From positions 1,082,164 to 1,146,163 of the forward strand of contig QRDG01000341.1 in the NCBI GenBank assembly GCA_012064385.1: 64,000 bases of DNA, given 5' to 3'. Below the pieces are notes generated by a model. The model did no database searches and had not been told where the DNA came from. It saw only the letters and a list, made by a program, of their open reading frames with translations. The position numbers and the translations under genes are program-made. The stretch is from Puccinellia tenuiflora (taxonomy: Eukaryota > Streptophyta > Magnoliopsida > Poales > Poaceae). Below, piece by piece: positions 47,324 through 56,995 of this stretch; the first letter of the stretch is position 1, and every line of letters starts with the position of its first letter.

Positions 47324-48134
47324 TTAGTGGAGGAAGGGTACCTTTCGGACATCTCATAATTTATGTGCCTTCCTGTAAAATGTCGTGAGACTAGGTCGTT
47401 CCACATACAGGTCCGGCGAAGCAATGTGACACGACACGCTGACTGTAAATTCACTTTCTGTGAATACAGTGACCAAATTGATTCATACGCACAAGTTTAA
47501 TACCCTCCGATATATTTTACTCTAACAGCAGTATCACGAAGCAACAAAAGAAACTAAGGACGTCTCCAATAATTGCAAGATAGTTGTTGGCAGATTTTAT
47601 CACAAGATTTTTAGTGATGTGTCATAGAATAGATGAGTAGAGACAGGGAAGTTGTATGTTCATAAACCAACAGCCCTTACACAACCTCCGATATAGAATT
47701 AGATATGCATTGTACATTCTCTTAACTCAAATTGGACTCAAATTGGACAAACTACATACACTCTATTGGAGTGGCTGAAGATAAGTTGTGGGTTGATTAT
47801 ATGGCCATTTTTACTAACATGCTAACCAACAAACTATTGGGGATGCCCTAATTGGAGTTTAAACCGAAGTCCACCGGATTGATAGCTACATGAGTAAATA
47901 CAGCATTTATTTATTTTCCTCCAAAAACCTTTCAAAGGTACTCCCTCCGTCCAAAAATAAGTGTCTCAAGTTTGCTCAAAAGTGGATGTATCTAGACATG
48001 TTTCATATATAGATAAATCCACTTTTTATCAAATTTGAGACACTTATTTTTGGACGGAGGGAGTACTTATTAGGCCATTTGAAGCACTCTTGAGTGCCTC
48101 TAATTGGAGTACATAGTGTAGTGTTGGGAGAAAC
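47324..48134. repeat. Direct repeat copy B, containing a Stowaway MITE
   Basis: Partner of copy A. The alignment breaks at the MITE (47941-48063) and resumes at agtgtagtgttgggagaaa. The distance between copies is about 1 kb and includes the WAK-like fragment. Confidence 0.78.
47941..48063. mobile_element. Stowaway MITE (123 bp)
   Basis: Terminal inverted repeats CTCCCTCCGTCC...GGACGGAGGGAG flanked by TA at 47939-47940 and 48064-48065. These are the standard ends of grass Tc1/Mariner-type Stowaway elements. The interior (gtgtctcaagtttg...caaatttgagacac) is also an inverted repeat. It lies about 180 bp beyond the stop codon of the protease gene. Confidence 0.95.
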
Positions 48135-48244
48135 TACATCACTAGTTGTAAACAGAAAATAGGAAAAACACAGATTATGCTGGTCCTTTATTGATCTCCA
48201 CAATAATGCTTGGACGCGGGAGGCTAATGTCATGATGTAGTTGT
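48135..48244 (-). other. 3' flank of the protease-like gene
   Basis: About 110 bases between the stop codon and repeat copy B. The minus strand includes aataaagg (about 48194-48187), a possible polyadenylation signal about 50 bases after the stop. Confidence 0.4.
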
Positions 48245-50086
48245 TCATGCGCTGCTCTTCTTGCCTATAGCTGCATTGGCAGAGAAAGCCCGGCGCGGCT
48301 TGGCCAGCGCACGCTTACGGCCAGTGTTCAGGGGCTTCGCCTGGTTTTTGATCGGGTAGCAAGGCCAAAATGTGATGCCACATGTGCCCATGGCTTCCTT
48401 GACGTTACGCTCCATCCGGACATAGCCAGCCTCGCCCCAGCCGGTGCCCAAGGACTCCCTCACGATCCAGTAGTCCTTTCCATCCTCCGAACCATAACCA
48501 ACAACAGTGGCTGCACGGTCAACGTCTGATCCACAGGTTGATAAGATACCCTACAGAGATCAGTAGGTGATGATAGTCAGGGAAAATCAGAATGCTAGAA
48601 CATTTACCTTAGCGACTTACAGTATTTTCCCCCTGATCTATAACGTTTTATGAAACTCAAAAACTCGCATCAAGGCGATATGATCCGAAAGAGCTCACCG
48701 ATTTATAGTGCTGGAATTCTTTGCCGCTGCCGTCAATTGCAACACTGATTGGCTGGTTTGAAACCGCCTTTTGCAGGTTCTTCTCACTGTTCATGGGTAC
48801 ATCGTTGCAGTCATCAATTGTGACAACAGCCGTCTTATTCTGAAAATGCCACAAAAAAGTGACGCTTATAGCATACCGGTAGGTATATATGGTGCATGTT
48901 CTTGTAAAAGGTAATAAGACGGGAAATGATTAAGAAGCAAGAGATACGTACCTTGTTAGCAGCACAATGGTTTTGTTTGGCAGTGTAAGGGTAGTCCTGT
49001 TCCCTTCTGATTCCTTTGTTGTTCATCATGAACACAAACGCGTCGTCCATTAGACCTCCATCGCATCCCGCATTGTATTTAGTGTCACAGTCAACCAGCT
49101 CTTGCTCGGACAAAGAAATGAGTTGGCCCGTAACAATCTGGTTGATTCCTTCGACAGCTGATATTGCTGAAAAAGCCCAGCTGCTCTCTGATGGAAAAGA
49201 GGAACTAAGATCAGATTCTCATAGCTGAAAAATCCATGAGTTTCATTACATACTGATACAAGCAATAGTAAGTAGTAACAGAGCAGCAAGAGCAACAGAT
49301 TTATTGCAAATAAGGTAATAGGGGCAAGATTTTGGCTTCTGATGACAATGCAAATGAGGAAACCAGTTGCCCTCTCCTTCAATATCTTAATTGTACACTA
49401 CATATAGGTCCAGTCTAACTGAAAAACTTACACTGGGAGTAGTACAATATTATGTGGTCTCACTCACATGTGTGGAATTTCAGCAAACTAGGAAATATTC
49501 AGTTAACTGACATTTCTTTTTTTTGGTTAAACAGGCAATACCAAAATAAGCTTGAGGTCAGAGTGAAATGTACTGTAGTGCAGAAGCGTTGAGCTAGATT
49601 CAGTGGAGTATGCTTACTGCAACCGCCCTGGTCCTTGACCCCGACAACCGCCCCCTTCTCCCTCCAGTCGAAAGACTCCGGCAGCTCCTCGCCGTCCTCG
49701 GCCTGGTACCTGGCGCTCACCTTCCTCTCCCTCGCCGGCACGCTCCGGACCCCGCGGTACATGGAGCGGTACTCCTCGTTGGTGAGGTCCGCGAAGCGGT
49801 TGAGCCCGAGGCGGAAGGAGTGAAGCCCGGCGTCCGCGGCGGCGTTGTGCTGGTCGATGTACCGCAGGTTGTCCCTGAACACCGCGTACCGGCGCTCCTC
49901 ATCGTCGATGGCGTTGGTGGTCCTAGTACCATGCTGCGCCCTCCACTCCGCGTAGATCTGCCGTGTCTCCTCCTCGCTACGATCTCCGTACGACACGATC
50001 GACATGTCCGCCGCAGCGGCCAGCGACACTAGCAGCAGCAGCAGCGCCGCCGCCGCCGAGGCCACGAGAGATCTCGAGCTCCTCAT
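48245..50086 (-). CDS. Papain-family (C1A) protein with all three catalytic residues replaced
   Basis: Four exons: 50086-49618, 49187-48952, 48839-48699 and 48550-48245; all introns are GT-AG and phases fit (383 residues). Residues 1-25 form a signal peptide. The I29 prodomain has the ERFNIN set (E-RR-F-N-I-N) and GLNRFADLT. The mature start LPESFDWREKGAVVGVKDQGGC keeps the oxyanion Gln153. The active Cys is Ser159 (SSWAFSAI; codon AGC 49182-49180), the His is Arg294 (VDRAATVVGY; 48517-48515) and the Asn is Glu314 (VRESLGTGW; 48457-48455). The structural Cys, GCDGG and GYVRMERN motifs remain. A basic C-terminal tail (KRALAKPRRAF) is unusual. The ORF is intact, so it is either a non-enzymatic homologue or a young pseudogene. 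Harbinger insertions begin 25 bases before the ATG. Confidence 0.9.
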
Positions 50087-50111
50087 CTCCTCCCGACAAC
50101 GTGGAGACTAA

Positions 50112-50511
50112 GGCTGGTGCCAGTGCACCGCCTCACTATCGCCCGCCACGTCAGCTTTTACCTCCATTCTCACCGCACTCTCACCCCACTCTCACCTCAT
50201 GGTGCCAGTGCATGGGCTGTAGTCCCAGGCTATAGCCACGTCACTTTTTCTTTTTCCCTTTTCTTCCAGGTGGACCCACACGTCAGCCTCTCACGCCCGC
50301 CTCTCGCCTCCCTCTCGCCTGCAGCCGCCAGCGCGTCGCCCCGCTCTCACCCGCCTCTCGCCTCCCTCTCGCCGCCAGTGCGGGCGACAGCGGGGCGGTA
50401 GCGGGCGCTACCGCCGGGCGACGGAACCACCGCCCGCCGCTGTCGTCCCGCCCGCCTCTCGCCCGGTGCGGGGCGGTACCGCCCCCACTCCCGCCCGCGT
50501 TGGCACCAGCC
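50112..50511. mobile_element. PIF/Harbinger-type MITE (400 bp)
   Basis: Ends GGCTGGTGCCAGTGCA...TTGGCACCAGCC with TAA duplications at 50109-50111 and 50512-50514. Both its left part (accgcctcac, tcacgtcagctttt) and its GC-rich right part (gcgggcgacagcggggcggtagcg) match the ends of the adjacent Harbinger element, so it is an internal-deletion relative. It lies 25 bases before the ATG of the protease-like gene. Confidence 0.9.
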
Positions 50512-50659
50512 TAAGGCTGGTGCCAGTGCACCACGTGATCACGTCAGCTTTTTCCTCCACTCTCACCTCACTTTCACCACACTCTCACCCCACGGTGCCA
50601 GTGCACGGGCTATAGTGGCAGCTCTCATTTCTCTCTCCTGCACATCAGCATTTTTTTTT

Positions 50660-50862
50660 CAGATTAAGTTATTTCACTCGCTTTTCTTTAGACATTTAAA
50701 ATAATGTAAGAAAATTATTTTATTCAATTAAAAATGTTACCGATTACATAATAATTAATAAAATTGCATAATAAATTTAAAAAATTACATAATAAATTGA
50801 AAAAATTACATAATAAATTGAAAAATTTACATAATAAATTGAAAAAATTGCATAATCTAGGC
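50660..50862. repeat. AT-rich short tandem repeat in the Harbinger element
   Basis: Units of about 20 bases of the type aaaaaattacataataaattg repeat about five times at 50757-50860, between the left terminal repeat region and the transposase stop codon. Confidence 0.8.
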
Positions 50863-52119
50863 ATTACTTTTTGCCCACACATGCTCAATCAAATCTTGCT
50901 GGAGCTGTGTATACATCGGTGAGTCCCTCATTTCAGTGTCCATCTGAATCCTGGCTGCTAGACTTGGTGGTACATTGTTGTGTATTGGCGGGCCGACATT
51001 GGAATCAATTGTCTCATAGATGTCGTTCAATCCGGTACCACGCTCATCGTCGATGATCATGTTGTGCAGAATGACACATGCACGCATGATCAACCCGAGA
51101 GTACGCTTCGAGTAGGAGCGCCCGGGAACTGTTATAATGTTGAACCTAGACTTGAGCACTCCAAAGGCACACTCGACATCTTTGCGCCAAGCTGATTGAG
51201 CTTTTGTGAATATCCGATGCTCGTCACTTTGTAGAAGAGTAACACCTTTCATGAACACCGGCCAGGAGGGGTAGATGACGTCGGCAAGGTAGTAACCCCT
51301 GTTGTACTCGTGTCCATTCATCGTGAAGTTCACTATGGGTGCTTCTCCCCTAAGCACATCAGTGAACAACGGTGACTGATTGAGTACGTTGATGTCGTTG
51401 TTGGACCCGGCCACTCCAAAAAATGCATGCCAGATCCAACGATCATACGACGCAACGGCTTCTAAGATTATGGTAGGGTGTTTGATGTCTCCCCTTGTGA
51501 ATTGACCGGCATGCGCAACTGGGCAGTTCCTCCACTGCCAATGCATGCAATCGATGCTCCCTAGCATGCCCGGAAAGCCACGCTCCTCGGCTTTTGCTAG
51601 GAGACGCTGAGTATCCGCGACATTTGGTCGACGGCAAAACTCATCCCCGTAACAGTGAATGATGCCTTCACAGAATCTCTCTAGACATTCTGCTGAAGTT
51701 TGTCTAGCTAGCTTAAGCCACTCATCTATCGTATCTGCAGCGGCTCCATAAGCTAATAAGCGCAAAGCCGCAGTACACTTTTGTAGGGGGGAAAAACCTT
51801 GACGGTTGAGAGCATCAACTCTTTGGGTGAAATACGGAGAGTATTCACCCAATCTATCCACAATGCGTAGAAAAAGGTGTCGCCTCATCCGATACCTTCG
51901 CCGAAAGAAGTTCGGAGGATAAGTACACTTGTCGACGAAGTAGTCGTCGTAGAGCCGATCGTGGGCACCCAGACGATCACGCCTGATGTACCCTCGATGG
52001 CGTCGCGTCCGGCTTGACTCCGCCTCGAGGTTGAGCATCGCCTCCTCATACTCCGCCTCGAATGCATCGATCATATCACCCTCCATTCCTTCGCTCGAAT
52101 TGCTGCTGGACGAAGACAT
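50857..52119 (-). CDS. PIF/Harbinger DDE transposase (420 aa)
   Basis: A complete frame with a plant nuclease-type DDE domain: GSIDCMHWQW (Asp190), NNDINVLNQSP (Asp242) and RKDVECAFGVLKSRF (Glu316). Other family marks are GYYLADVIYPSW and the end ACVILHNMIIDDE. The start is ATG 52119 (MSSSSSNSSEG): the frame is open to 52269, but a TATA box at 52200-52191 lies inside that extension, so the longer start would not be transcribed. No stop or frameshift is present. It would cut and insert the element at TAA sites, given a Myb-like partner supplied in trans. Confidence 0.92.
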   Translation of the reverse strand: MSSSSSNSSEGMEGDMIDAFEAEYEEAMLNLEAESSRTRRHRGYIRRDRLGAHDRLYDDYFVDKCTYPPNFFRRRYRMRRHLFLRIVDRLGEYSPYFTQRVDALNRQGFSPLQKCTAALRLLAYGAAADTIDEWLKLARQTSAECLERFCEGIIHCYGDEFCRRPNVADTQRLLAKAEERGFPGMLGSIDCMHWQWRNCPVAHAGQFTRGDIKHPTIILEAVASYDRWIWHAFFGVAGSNNDINVLNQSPLFTDVLRGEAPIVNFTMNGHEYNRGYYLADVIYPSWPVFMKGVTLLQSDEHRIFTKAQSAWRKDVECAFGVLKSRFNIITVPGRSYSKRTLGLIMRACVILHNMIIDDERGTGLNDIYETIDSNVGPPIHNNVPPSLAARIQMDTEMRDSPMYTQLQQDLIEHVWAKSNA

Positions 52120-52190
52120 GGCGTCGAGAGGAGTGGAAATGGAGAGTGGAGGAGATGAAGTGGGGTGTGGAATGAGTGAGATGGTGGGAG

Positions 52191-52200
52191 GGTATTTATA
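52191..52200 (-). promoter_or_regulatory. TATA box of the transposase gene
   Basis: The minus strand reads CCTATAAATACCCTCCC. It is 72-81 bases upstream of ATG 52119, a usual distance for a plant core promoter and short leader. Confidence 0.75.
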
Positions 52201-52601
52201 GGGGGTTGGGGATGAAATTTGGAGTTTTTTGAATTTTTTTTTCGAATTTTTGGAGACTGCAACGGACACCTCAACGGCTAGCTAACGTGGACGAATCAAA
52301 GCTCGCCACGTCAGTAGCCGTTGCGGCTACCGCCTCCTTCTCGCCCGCCTCCCGCCCCCCTCTCGCCCGCCTCCCGCCCGCCTCCCGCCCCGCCATCGCG
52401 TCGCCCGCCTCCCGCCCCACTCCCGCCTCCTCCTCGCCGCCCTCTCGCCGCCAACGCGGGCGACAGCGGGGCGGTAGCGCCCGCTACCGCCGGGCGATGG
52501 ATCCATCGCCCCCCGCTGCCGTCCCGCCTCCCTCTCGCCCGCCTCTCGCCCGGTGCGGGGCGGTATCGCCTCCACTACCGCCCCCACTTGCACCAGCCTA
52601 A

Positions 52602-53260
52602 TGAGGTCATGTAGGAAGAGAGGTTGACGAGAGCGTGGAGCTCAGTGAAGATTTTGTGCACCCGGGCATCAGTGCTCCTGGTGCAACGAAATATTTTTTT
52701 TCCAAAATTTGTTGTAACAAAAAAATCTCAAAAAAATCATGCATGCAGATTTAAATGTTCAGCACCATCGAAAAAAGTTTCAAAAAATAATAATGATATT
52801 TGCATGCTGTACAAAAATAACAAGCAGTAGGGGTCGGAAAAGACAAATTTTAAAATGTACAAACATGCCCAGACTTCTTATTTTTTCACAGGTCACACTG
52901 TTTTGAATTATTTATTGCAAATTTACCAGTTAAGAACACATGTAGATTACTACATCTGTGATTTTTGAAATAATTTTTTTGACAAGTGAATTAATTTCTA
53001 AATAATTTTTTTTTGCATCAGGAGCACTGGGGGCCTGAGAACCAAAGTAATTTTCCGCGATACTAGTTGGTAGAGTCACAAACTTCACTGAGCTGGGTAG
53101 CTAGCTAGCACTGGCGTGGCAATCTGCCAATCTCCCGTGAGGCGTAAACACCACGTGTAGGGCGTCACAGCATGTGTACATCCCACGTCACCACGTGTAG
53201 GGCAGGCTTATCTTCCGCGGGCGCTACACACCACGATCAAGCCATGATTGCCTTTAGCTT
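52602..53260 (-). other. Presumed original upstream region of the protease-like gene, copy 1
   Basis: Beyond the Harbinger pair, the phrase gaggtcatgtaggaagagaggttgacgagagc (52603-52634) and the block gtgaggcgtaaacaccacgtgtagggcgtcacagc (53139-53173) recur at 61061 and 61483, in the same order. A fold-back MITE (52653-53043) separates the blocks here. If the Harbinger pair is removed, the first block directly adjoins the gene leader, which is why I read it as the old promoter or leader. Confidence 0.5.
52653..53043. mobile_element. Fold-back MITE (about 390 bp)
   Basis: The ends gcacccgggcatcagtgctcctg and caggagcactgggggcctgag are inverted to each other, and AT-rich arms follow. The flanks agctcagtgaag and cttcactgagct are also inverted. 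No protein is coded. A related hairpin is at 59648-60033. The superfamily is not settled by the ends alone. Confidence 0.6.
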
Positions 53261-55871
53261 CCTTTTTCTTTTGTTTGAGAGAGAGCTTCTTTTCTTTTAG
53301 TGGAAGTTGTGTTCCGTGTGGGAGCACGATGGGAATTAAAGATAAAGCTTCGACTGTGCGTGCAATAAATTTTAGTTTGCAAATTTTACCCGAGCAAGAA
53401 TTAATCTCCACGCGCGTGTTCCATGAGTGTAGGAAAAAGTGATGAGTGCGGACATGCATATTAGGTTGCTTTGTTACGCTTGTCACACAAAATGGAAAAT
53501 TAAGCTCTCTCGTGAGGAAGAAAATTATGCTAATATAGTGATATCCACAACTTAAGATATGTCCACCGTTTTGTAATATAAGTTTTTTTAGCAAGCTAGT
53601 TGGAACAAAGGTAATACATTGTAAAGAAGTATATTTTATGACGAATCTAAGGAAACATAATTGGTGTTGTAGTTGATATAGTTTTATATAGGCTAAGTGA
53701 AACTTATAAATTTCCCTAGCGCGAGACCTAACCCTCGTGCCGCCTCGCCCAGACGGCTCGGGGCCGCCACCCGCCGCCTCCTAGCGCAACCGCCCCTCTC
53801 CACTCCCCTCCTCCGTGCCGCTGCGGGAGGAAGCTGCTAGGTGAAGCCTGTGCAGCCGTGGCTGCATGGGGAATTCTGGCGACGTTCTGGCAATCCTTGG
53901 GCGGAGGATCTCGGCGGCGACCGATGGCGGGCTGGTGCGCGTAGGGGCGGAACCGGCCTGGCATGTGGCGGCGAGGCTAGGCGAGCTGTGATGGCATGAT
54001 ATGGTGGATCTCTGGCTTGGGTTGTGGGTCACGGAGGTAGACGACGGCGACTCGTACGCCGCTTCCGATGCCCTCGTACCTTAGACTGAGGCAACTCCGA
54101 GGGAAACTACAGATCCTCTCGGGATCAAGGGATGACGATGCTTGTGCATCGTAATCCTTGTTGAGGGCATCATCTATGGAGATTGTGCCGGTTGAAGGGA
54201 CTAGCGGTGGTGGTTCCGTGGTTGTGGTGGCCTCGTTTCTTCGGGACATCGGGCCTAGGGAGCGGGATCTGCAGAGGCTTGTCTCGGGGAGGTGGTGGCT
54301 GTCGGCGGCACTATTGCATTGCTACATGACAACCTGCAGCTGGTCTAGCGGCGGTGTTCTGGCCGCAATTTGCTCGCTGCAACGTCGTCTGATGGCGTCG
54401 CAGGAGTTTGGCAATGGGGCGGAGGCCCCGCATATTCGACGGCTGAGGCCTTCGTGGTCATGTCTGTGGTCTCCAGCTCAGTGTGTTGCTTTGCTGCTGA
54501 TGGCGGTATGGGACGTCCTCTTAGGTCTTGGTACAGACTAGAATTTCGATTAAGTTCGAACGATGGGAGTATATTGCAAACAATATAGATATTTGTATTG
54601 CACTTTTATACGGTTAGAAGAAAAATCTCGTGAACATTTCTACATGTTAATTGTACATTCGTAATCAAGGACACAAACCCCTCCTGCTATATCAAGAGAA
54701 AATAAAACCAGAAACCAATTTTATGCAAAAAGATAATCAACAATAGATGAATATAATACTGTAAAATCTTTGTCCACATTATCACTCTCTCAAAAGTCAA
54801 AACAAAACAAAAACTAGCCGTCAAACAGATTTGGCCCTCCCCTTAGATATCGGGGATATTCGCGCTCGTGGGACTGTTAGTATTGTGTTGCATCCTGCTT
54901 TCCTCATGTCATTCGTCCAGGCGGTCAAGGCGATATCATCGTGAAATAATTACTTTCAGCCCTATCCCCGACGCTGTAGCGTTGGCTTTGGCATCTCCGC
55001 GGAGGAAGTGATGGTTGTTTTCCCTAGATCCCATACACCGGGTTGTTGTTGGGGGGGGGGGGGGGGGGGGTTCGTTCGTGATTGTACCGGCGGCCTCATC
55101 AATAAGATTCGGTGAAGAAACTTGCGATGTCAACATCCGGTGCCGTCCCATCATGTGGTCTTCTCTTCTTCTCCATAGTGATTTCATAGCAATAGTCACG
55201 ACGTCTAGCGATACGGAACATGTGCAACATCGAGCTAGGATCACGACGTTCCATCAACTTCTGCATGACAGAGATGTCGACAAATTACCCATTGGCATGT
55301 TTGTATTTTGTTTCTCTTTACGAGTGTTCTTGTAAGACCCATACTTGTTTAACATATTCTGGCCTTAAAAAAATTCACATTCGATCTTATTTATTTGAAA
55401 ATTAGATTGATACGTTTGCACACTTTCTTAACCTTCGTGAATAAAAAAATTGTAACCTATATTTATTGATTTGTGCAAGCTGCAACTCAACCATGCAAGT
55501 CACAAAAAAGTACGAATTCAAAATTTATAGGGCTGTTATCTGAACCCGCACGAGATCACACACTCAATCACTCTTATTTTTCACCACACATTTTGAAGGT
55601 TGTAACGACTTAAGTTGCGAATCCTTCTGATCTGAACTTGTGATCATCATGTAAATATAATGCATATAACTGACAACATCTTTGCATTATTTTGATGAGT
55701 CAAACTTCACCAAATCAAAATGGTGCAAAGTACTCAAATATGCACCTAAATACAATCTATGAAACCAATGCCATCACAGTCCTGACATGATATTTATTGT
55801 ACCATATGTATAATAATTAATTCCCCTAAATGTTTATAAATTTTTGGACTTTGTCGATTGATCATTTTAAT
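53261..55871. other. Intergenic stretch with no firm gene
   Basis: Contains a GC-rich block (53730-54540) with short ORFs on both strands (for example a minus 90-codon frame MSRRNEATTTTEPPP and a plus 127-codon frame) that show no known domain; its texture is like 5' parts of grass retroposed sequences. A run of about 20 G is at 55051-55070. The rest is AT-rich without ORFs. Confidence 0.45.
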
Positions 55872-56995
55872 GGGTTATTTAGATATATGCCACTCCAATT
55901 CATGCGAAATTGAAAAATGCCACTCCAATTTGCAACTTTTGAAAAATGCCACTCCATTCTCTCATACATCTCTAAATGCCACTCTACCCATTTTAGCTCC
56001 AATTTCATAAAAAAACTGTATACGTAATTTATCTTGGACCAAATCGCCCTCGATCATTTTTCCCCTCCATCCCATCGGGCTCATATTCTAGCGAGATTTA
56101 GCGGCGACGGCGAACAGGGGAGGCGGCGGACGGTGACCAGGGGAGGCAGCGGACAGCACTGGCCAGGGGAGGCAGTGGACGGCGACGGCCAGCTCCGGCC
56201 AGGGGAGGCAGCGGACGGCGACGGCCAGCGGACAGCGCCGGCCAGGGGAGGCAGCGGACGGCAACGGCCAGCTCCAGCGACCGGCGGCGGGAAAGGCCCT
56301 GGCGCCGTCCCCAGCGCCCCAATCTCTACCGGCGTCTCCAGCGACCGGCGGCGGGGAAGGCCCTGGCGCCGTCCCCAGCGACCGGCGGCGGGAAAGACCC
56401 GGGCGTCGTCTCAGCGCCCCAATCTCCACCGACGTCTCCAGCGACCGGTGGCGGGAAAGGCCCTGGCGCCGTCTCCAGCGACTGGCGGCGTCGATTGCGA
56501 CCGGCTCTCTTCTGTTACTTCGAGCGGTGGGGAGGAGACGTCGAGGCCATCTTTGTCGCTGGCCCAATCGCCGATGAGCTGCTCGCCGTCACTTGAAGAG
56601 ATGGCGCCAGGAACGTCTGTTGGGGTGTGCCGTCGGCGAGGGAGCCTGTCCTCTCGAGGGTCGTGTCCGTTCCGCCGGGCGGGCGGCTCAGCAGCCGGCG
56701 GCAAAAACGAGGGGGTCAGATCTTCGGAGCCGAGCTTCTCCACCCCCACGCCACACGCATGGCTGCGACGGAGGCCGGGTCTTGGGCTCCCCCAAGGTTC
56801 TGTTGTTTCTAGTTAGGGGTAAAATCATCCAAGATAAAATACGTATCTAGTTTTCGTACTGAAATGGAGCAGAAATAAGTAGAGTGGCATCTATTGATGT
56901 ATGAGAGAATTGGAGTGACATTTTTCGAAAGTTGCAAATTGGAGTGGCATTTTTCGATTTCGCATGAATTGGAGTGGCATATATCTAATTAACCC
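55872..56995. mobile_element. Mutator-like element (MULE), about 1.12 kb, non-autonomous
   Basis: Inverted repeats of about 115 bp (55872-55990 and 56876-56995), each carrying three copies of the phrase ATGCCACTCCAATT (or its complement) spaced about 35 bases. The ends are GGGTTATTTAGATATATGCC and its complement. The flanking 9-mers are cattttaat (55863-55871) and tattttaat (56996-57004), an 8/9 target duplication typical of Mutator. No transposase domain is present. Confidence 0.82.
56034..56816 (+). other. GC-rich open frame inside the MULE (cargo)
   Basis: A 260-codon plus frame without an early ATG (it opens at a TTG; the first in-frame ATG is near 56578). The first half is made of short repeats (ggcagcggacggcgacggccagc and gcgaccggcggcgggaaaggccctggcgccgtc, each several times). 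The second half is Ser/Arg/Gly-rich. No known domain. The high GC against AT-rich ends suggests captured gene sequence, as in Pack-MULEs, or an expanded repeat. Confidence 0.5.

Larger units (their letters stand above)
50515..52598 (-). mobile_element. PIF/Harbinger element (2084 bp) with intact transposase
   Basis: Terminal ends GGCTGGTGCCAGTGCA and TTGCACCAGCC, flanked by TAA at 50512-50514 (shared with the MITE) and at 52599-52601. It contains one gene, the transposase, on the minus strand. The second, Myb-like protein that PIF/Harbinger elements normally need is not encoded here, so it would have to come from another copy. Confidence 0.92.

Noticed and set aside
45698..48134. Direct repeats as LTRs of a small retrotransposon
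   Set aside because: No TG...CA ends, no primer site after the first copy, no purine tract before the second and no target duplication.
48455..49182. Sequencing error as the cause of the missing protease triad
   Set aside because: Three separate codons in two exons are changed by clean substitutions with the frame, splice sites and all structural motifs intact; random error would be expected to break frames too.
50087..50510. Plus-strand ORFs upstream of the protease-like gene
   Set aside because: They lie in the Harbinger-type MITE and have no domain.
52120..52269. Longer transposase start (470 aa)
   Set aside because: A TATA box lies within the extra 50 codons, and the extension is low-complexity, so ATG 52119 fits better.
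53728..54588. Short GC-rich ORFs as a gene
   Set aside because: Frames of 60-127 codons on both strands overlap, lack known domains and have no clear promoter or splice pattern.
55051..55070. Long G runs (also near 44520, 58615 and a C run near 61320) as functional quadruplex sites
   Set aside because: Uninterrupted homopolymers are better explained by slippage or sequencing uncertainty; no conserved context supports a function.
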